Part shown: piece after piece, positions 59,980 to 64,000 of the stretch
Layout: each line of letters starts with the position of its first letter
Numbering within the stretch: the first letter of the stretch is position 1
NCBI GenBank assembly: GCA_018265615.1
Contig: JABLYX010000009.1
Coordinates: forward strand, 52,190-116,189
Origin: Lentisphaeria bacterium
Lineage (GTDB): Bacteria > Verrucomicrobiota > Lentisphaeria > Victivallales > Victivallaceae
Direction of reading: 5' to 3'
DNA length: 64,000 nucleotides
Position numbers and translations under genes: made by a program
Notes under the pieces: generated by a model
What the model was told of the DNA's origin: nothing
The model's database searches: none
What the model saw: only the letters and a program-made list of their open reading frames with translations

Positions 59980-61296
59980 TCAATGTTCTCCGATTGTTTG
60001 ATAGAATGAATTCATGATTCCGACATGGGCGTCCATCGTTTTGAAACGGGGGGAGGCGCAGACTGCCCGGCTCTCCGTTTCCAGCGACTGCGGCGACTCC
60101 AGGATCCGCTTCAGCGCCTGGTACAGTCCGGTTTCCCCGTGATAGACCATTTCCGGGCTGACCAGGATCTGCGCTCCGACCATATCGGAGCACAGGACCG
60201 GAAGTCCCGAACTGAGCGCCTCTTCCACCACGAAACCGAACGTTTCCGCCCATATGCTCGGGACGATCAGCAGATCCGCCGCGGAGAAGATCCGTTCGCG
60301 CTCCGATTGATTGAAGGGGCCGTGCCAGCGGATCGAATCCGTGCCGCCCGGCTCCGCACACCCCCAGATATCCAGTGACCAGTTGGTTATGCCCTCGCCC
60401 CTGAGCGCTTCGAGGACCCGCAGCAGGAGCGGCAGGCCCTTGTAAGGCGCCCGCGGGCCGATGAAGCAGAAGCGGACCTTCTGCCTGTCCGGGATATGCG
60501 GGCTCCTGCGGTCCGCGATTCCGGCATGCGTGATCGGGATGATCTCTCCGGGCAGCTCCGGCAGGAACTTGCGGTAGACGGCCGCGGAAACCGGGCTGTT
60601 GAAATGGATCGAATCGCATTCGAGCAGAAGCTGCCGGTAATACTCCAGCAGCGCCATGTAATTCCGCTCCGTGACGGCGGATTCTTCCCCGTTTTTCCTG
60701 CCGTGCCGCAGGTTCCGGATCGGCGTCAGCAGCGGCCTGAGCTTCAGAAGGAAGCTCCAGTTCCGCAGCGCCAGATAGCGGGCTCCCGGCGCATGGAGGT
60801 TGCATCGCGAGCATTTTCCATTGTCCGGGGCGGAGCAGAAGCACTCCGTCGTATCGATGAAATTCACTCTGGGGCAGAGCCCGAAATAGTCATGCGTGGT
60901 AAAGACGATCCGGACACGCCTCCTTTTAAGCTCTTCCATCAGCTCCGGCGGGAATCCCATCCAGGTGTGGACGTGCAGCACGTCCGGGCGCACCCGGTCG
61001 CAGAATTGCTTCAACTCCCGCTCGGACAGCCGGTTCGGGTGGTTCAGGGTGATTGCCGGGTCGCATATGCCCTCCAGCAGCGGCACCGGAGCGCCGCCCA
61101 GCAGCTCGTGATATTCCACCTGGCTGACGGTCTGCCGGCGCCGGATGTTCATCCGGTGGCGCGGCAGGACCCCGCCGCCGGGGAACAGTGCAAAGACCGA
61201 ATGGCCGGCCGCGGCCTGCGCGGCGGCCAGATCCGCCGCATAGCGGTTCAGACCGCCCTGACGGTGGACCCCGAGAAAGTAGTGCAGGATACGCAT
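59980..61296 (-). CDS. GT4-family glycosyltransferase
   Basis: A 438-residue GT-B enzyme. Start at MRILHYFLGVHRQGGLNRYA, two bases after the upstream stop. The glycine-rich acceptor loop (RQGGLNRYAADLAAAQAAAG), RPDVLHVHTWMGFPPEL, FTTHDYFGLCPRVNFID and a cysteine cluster (ECFCSAPDNGKCSRC) precede the donor domain: VRFCFIGPRAPYKGLPLLLR, WHGPFNQSERERIFSAADLL and the EX7E-type segment PSIWAETFGFVVEEALSSG. It transfers a sugar from a nucleotide donor onto the growing surface polysaccharide. The four-cysteine insertion could bind a metal and is found in some proteins of this group. Confidence 0.88.
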   Translation of the reverse strand: MRILHYFLGVHRQGGLNRYAADLAAAQAAAGHSVFALFPGGGVLPRHRMNIRRRQTVSQVEYHELLGGAPVPLLEGICDPAITLNHPNRLSERELKQFCDRVRPDVLHVHTWMGFPPELMEELKRRRVRIVFTTHDYFGLCPRVNFIDTTECFCSAPDNGKCSRCNLHAPGARYLALRNWSFLLKLRPLLTPIRNLRHGRKNGEESAVTERNYMALLEYYRQLLLECDSIHFNSPVSAAVYRKFLPELPGEIIPITHAGIADRRSPHIPDRQKVRFCFIGPRAPYKGLPLLLRVLEALRGEGITNWSLDIWGCAEPGGTDSIRWHGPFNQSERERIFSAADLLIVPSIWAETFGFVVEEALSSGLPVLCSDMVGAQILVSPEMVYHGETGLYQALKRILESPQSLETESRAVCASPRFKTMDAHVGIMNSFYQTIGEH

Positions 61297-61298
61297 GA

Positions 61299-62543
61299 TT
61301 ATTTCTTCACCATTTCTGTGAGCAGGGCGGAGAGCTGACGGACCAGTACCCGCCATTCATATCTGATTTCGATCAGCCGCCTGCCGTTTGCTCCGAGCTC
61401 TTCCCGGAGCGTGCGGGAGCCGATCAATTGTTCCGTTTTGCGTTCAAGGTCGTCGAGGATCTCCGGCATGGACGCGCCGGAGGCCGCCAGGCCGGCCCCC
61501 TCCGAAACCGCCAGCCCGATCGGATCCCCCGTCAGCGCCACGATCGGGAGCCGGGCGTACATCGCCTGAAGGATGACCGTCGCGAGCCCGTGGTGATAAG
61601 ATGGATACAGCAGGATATCGGCATCGAACAGGGCCTGGATCATCTCTCTCTTGTCGACGAACCCCTTCCACTGCACCGCGTGCTCCACATGATTCCGCCG
61701 GAAGATCGAGCGCATTGCCTCCTCTTCCGGGCCGGAACCGTAGATCAGGAGTTCGACATCATTGCGGCGCCGGGCGATCCGGGAGAAGACCTCGGCGGCG
61801 AACACCACGCCTTTCCAGTGCAGGAATTCACTGCAGATCAGCAGCCGGACCGTTTCGTCCGTGTTCCGCTTCCGTTCTGTCCGGTATTCCGGCTCTGCGG
61901 TGTTGATTCCGGTCTGCGGATGGTTCCGGATTTTCGACCGCCATTTTGCGGGAAAGCTGCTCTCTCCCGGCGCGACGCCGCATTCCAGGATCCGGTCCGC
62001 GAAACGCGGAGTCAGGAGCCGCATGGGCTCAAGGCGGCAAAGCAGGTTCATCGTCCACTCCCGAAGGCGTTCCCTGACCTTCACCTTGAACGGCAGGGCC
62101 CCGAATATCGCATCCGGCACCGGGATCTTTCCGATCGGTCCGTATACCGTCACGGGCTTGCACATCATGAACAGAGACGGCATGGCGAAATTGGCGAACG
62201 TCAGGTGCTGGACGAGGTCAAACCCGAAGGAATCGACCCATTTCCGGTAATGCAAGAATGCGCCGTATTGCCACAGATAATAGTACAGCCGGTATCCCCG
62301 GCGTTTTTTCTTCCAGAACGCCAGATGCCCGGGCAGGTCGTAATAATGGAAACACGGAACAGCCTCCGTCCTGCCGGCCAGGGCGGATTCGATGCTCTCC
62401 CGGTTGTTCGCCCGGGTCAGGACATGGACCTCATGATACCGCGCCAGCTCGTTGACCACGTTCCAGCCGATTCCCGGTTCCGACCCTTTCTCCGGTTCGC
62501 AGGCGTAGGCGGAAATAAAGATTTTCAGTTTTCTGCAGCTCAT
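61299..62543 (-). CDS. GT4-family glycosyltransferase
   Basis: A 414-residue GT-B enzyme. It opens KIFISAYACEPEKGSEPGIG, the pattern of a GT4 subgroup in capsule and O-antigen clusters (the SEPG loop), followed by WNVVNELARYHEVHVLTRAN, FDLVQHLTFANFAMPS and VTVYGPIGKIPVPDA. Donor domain: RLLICSEFLHWKGVVFAAEV, VELLIYGSGPEEEAMRSIFR and the final acidic segment DILLYPSYHHGLATVILQAM, where the first Glu of EX7E is replaced. It overlaps the upstream gene by ATGA and is two bases from the next glycosyltransferase. Confidence 0.88.
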   Translation of the reverse strand: MSCRKLKIFISAYACEPEKGSEPGIGWNVVNELARYHEVHVLTRANNRESIESALAGRTEAVPCFHYYDLPGHLAFWKKKRRGYRLYYYLWQYGAFLHYRKWVDSFGFDLVQHLTFANFAMPSLFMMCKPVTVYGPIGKIPVPDAIFGALPFKVKVRERLREWTMNLLCRLEPMRLLTPRFADRILECGVAPGESSFPAKWRSKIRNHPQTGINTAEPEYRTERKRNTDETVRLLICSEFLHWKGVVFAAEVFSRIARRRNDVELLIYGSGPEEEAMRSIFRRNHVEHAVQWKGFVDKREMIQALFDADILLYPSYHHGLATVILQAMYARLPIVALTGDPIGLAVSEGAGLAASGASMPEILDDLERKTEQLIGSRTLREELGANGRRLIEIRYEWRVLVRQLSALLTEMVKK

Positions 62544-63538
62544 TTTTTCGAAGAGATTTCATATAATATCAAAAAACACTCCGCAAATTTCCTTTGCCCC
62601 TGCTTTCGCCAGAAAGCGGTGCGTTCCAACAGATACCATCGCCAGTACCGCATCCGCATATTCTGCGGGAGCCCGAGCATTTCCAGCAAGGCGTTCTGGA
62701 GCGGCGCCTGTTTCTGGACGGTCTCCCATACCCGTTCCGGCGATTGGAGACGCAGCAACGGATCGACCGTGTAATTGAACAGATCCTCGAGCGGACATCC
62801 GGCGAAGTCCGCTGACTCGAAATCGAAAAACAGCGGCTTGACGCCATGCTTCACGTTCCACGGTTTGAAATCGCGGTGGACCAACCCGACCGGCGTTGAT
62901 CCTGTACGTTCGGCTTCCGGCACCATCTCCGCGAGCTCATTGCCGAGAGACGCCCACTGTTTCTCCCAGGAGTTCCGTGTTTCAGTCAGCCGGAAAAATT
63001 CCACCAGAGGAACGATCAGCGATTCCGGGGAGGGGATCCGCTCCGAAAAGCATCCCTTGGCGTATTTCATGAAAAAACGGACTTCTCCCGGCTTCAGTTC
63101 CGAGTCGCCGAGCGTGGAGAACGCGAATGCCGTCGAGGGCTGCCTGTTCAGGAGCCGGTAAACCTCCAATTCACGAACGACGCCTTCAAAGCTTTTCCCG
63201 GTTGCGACCTTCTCATATCCCTCGCCGTGACGATGGATGACCGCTTTGTCGCGGGTCGGAGAGATCATCGCGGAACCGTGTTCCGGAATTTGCGACGGAA
63301 CCGATAATTTGAGCTCACACGTAATCAGTTCCGCTGTTTCAGCACTCGACAGATTGGTATGGAATTTCAATATCGGATACGCCAGTTTCAGCAGAATTTT
63401 TTTCCCGGCTGCCTGTCGTGAGACAGCCCGGTAGAATTCCAGACTTCGTTGCCAATCCTCCTGGGATGCTGTGGAAAAAAAGAAACTGGCCCCGTTTCCG
63501 CCGTTAAGGCGGAGAATTTCTTGGGGGGGATAGTTCAT
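62540..63538 (-). CDS. APH-like phosphotransferase of the polysaccharide operon
   Basis: A 332-residue protein with a kinase-like fold of the aminoglycoside/choline kinase (APH) type: GYEKVATGKSFEGVVRELEV includes the nucleotide-binding Lys and Glu, GLVHRDFKPWNVKHG is the catalytic loop (HxDxxxxN) and LFFDFESADFAG the metal-binding loop. The N-terminal about 100 residues are less typical. Inside a glycan operon such proteins may phosphorylate a sugar or a lipid/alcohol group added to the polymer. Its ATG overlaps the stop of the truncated acyltransferase by one base (TAATG), and its own end overlaps the next gene by four. Confidence 0.75.
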   Translation of the reverse strand: MNYPPQEILRLNGGNGASFFFSTASQEDWQRSLEFYRAVSRQAAGKKILLKLAYPILKFHTNLSSAETAELITCELKLSVPSQIPEHGSAMISPTRDKAVIHRHGEGYEKVATGKSFEGVVRELEVYRLLNRQPSTAFAFSTLGDSELKPGEVRFFMKYAKGCFSERIPSPESLIVPLVEFFRLTETRNSWEKQWASLGNELAEMVPEAERTGSTPVGLVHRDFKPWNVKHGVKPLFFDFESADFAGCPLEDLFNYTVDPLLRLQSPERVWETVQKQAPLQNALLEMLGLPQNMRMRYWRWYLLERTAFWRKQGQRKFAECFLILYEISSKK

Positions 63539-63951
63539 TATTGCTTTTCAATAAAGATATTTTTAACGATGAGAGCAGGCATTGCGAGACTTGTAACGAT
63601 GAGATCTTCCATTTTTCGGGATAATACTTTAATTTTGATGATTTCAAACAATTTTTTGCGTCCCAAATCAATAAAGGAGCAGCCAAAGTATATCAGGAAA
63701 AGAACAAAGAAAGTTTCCCAAAGATATCCGGGAATTGAAATGTTACCCAGCAAGCCCCCTTCTTTGCAGAAAACTTCAAACAAACAGGGATGCACATGAA
63801 TTAAATAAACGCCCAACGCGAGGGGAGATAAAAACATGACAATTGCTTTTATATGATTATTGGATATTTTCAATTGAGCAAACAATAACAGGAAGAATGC
63901 TGCCTGTATTATGGCCAGGGGTGAAATATAATTGCCGTTTACAGCATTTAT
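63538..63951 (-). pseudogene. Truncated acyltransferase-3 family membrane protein
   Basis: The frame is open from 63951 to 63540 (137 codons), with an in-frame TGA at 63954-63952 immediately upstream. It encodes only the last membrane helices of an acyltransferase-3/OafA-type protein: NGNYISPLAIIQAAFFLLLF, then LSPLALGVYLIHVHPCLF with the typical GVYLIH motif, and a basic tail. The normal length is about 340-400 residues, so over half is missing. The break coincides with a pair of palindromes at 63958-63983, suggesting an insertion. When intact it would acetylate the surface polysaccharide. The region is AT-rich. Confidence 0.7.
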
Positions 63952-64000
63952 TCAAGGGGGGTAAATACCCCGACCCTTGGGTCGTTATTTATAATTTCTG
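63952..64000. mobile_element. Possible end of an insertion element
   Basis: Right at the truncation of the acyltransferase gene lie two palindromes: GGGG-TAAATA-CCCC (63958-63971) and GACCC-TT-GGGTC (63972-63983), followed by AT-rich sequence to the window edge. Subterminal hairpins without a terminal inverted repeat are typical of IS200/IS605-type ends. The transposase would lie outside the window, so this is an inference. Confidence 0.35.

Noticed and set aside
1..64000. tRNA, rRNA, CRISPR array or prophage
   Set aside because: I looked for these and recognised none. A covariance-model search would be needed to exclude a tRNA in the short intergenic gaps.

Overview
The window looks like a chromosome segment from a PVC-superphylum bacterium, most likely a gut-associated member of the Lentisphaerota close to Victivallis. 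This is an inference from gene content; no rRNA marker is present. The reasons are six short proteins with a type IV prepilin-like N-terminus, most with the HxxxxxxxxxDGH-type C-terminal motif; many glycan-degrading enzymes paired with MFS sugar transporters and no SusC/SusD; and an ECF sigma factor overlapping a PknB-like kinase with a membrane anchor.

Layout. (1) 1-2.2 kb is decayed: a GH95 fucosidase fragment with frameshifts runs into a GH20-like fragment, followed by 640 bp without a convincing gene. (2) 2.2-6.1 kb, minus strand: a three-gene operon encoding a 50-residue YIDAGTG-type membrane peptide, a kinase-like/methyltransferase protein and an LTA-synthase-like membrane sulfatase-fold protein. 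(3) 6.1-12.4 kb, plus strand: an FGE-domain protein, a secreted GX3-repeat protein, an esterase, an ECF sigma factor, a Ser/Thr kinase and a metallo-beta-lactamase-fold protein. A 31-bp element occurs three times upstream of genes in regions 2 and 3, and the repeat-protein/sigma-factor module has been duplicated and partly erased. Regions 1-3 are visibly lower in G+C than what follows.

(4) 12.5-29.1 kb: a regulator with a winged-helix N-terminus and a LacI-type ligand domain (22681-23736) sits between an eight-gene minus-strand operon (TIM-barrel protein, SIS protein, two pseudopilins, a 1,228-residue DUF4091-type protein, a dehydrogenase C-domain, a full dehydrogenase, an MFS transporter) and a plus-strand pseudopilin/GH5-like pair. 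Related operator-like sequences mark the promoters. (5) 29.1-46.1 kb: two loci face away from a pair of paralogous divergent regulators, each continuing with a pseudopilin and then glycosidases and transporters (GH29 fucosidase on one side; GH95-like, TIM-barrel and PL8-like enzymes on the other). (6) 46.2-55.7 kb: a second GH29 fucosidase, a glycosyltransferase fragment, an M20 amidohydrolase and a LacI regulator sharing nearly the same promoter-operator, then a pseudopilin overlapping a 1,343-residue GH2 enzyme. (7) 55.8-63.9 kb, minus strand: a surface polysaccharide operon (truncated acyltransferase, APH-like kinase, two GT4-type glycosyltransferases, a split glycosyltransferase, dTDP-glucose 4,6-dehydratase, a WecA-like initiating transferase).

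Regions 4-6 together look like machinery for taking apart fucosylated host glycans and possibly glycosaminoglycans. The most striking theme is that each catabolic unit carries a pseudopilin gene next to its regulator and coupled to its enzymes. I recognised no tRNA, rRNA or CRISPR array.
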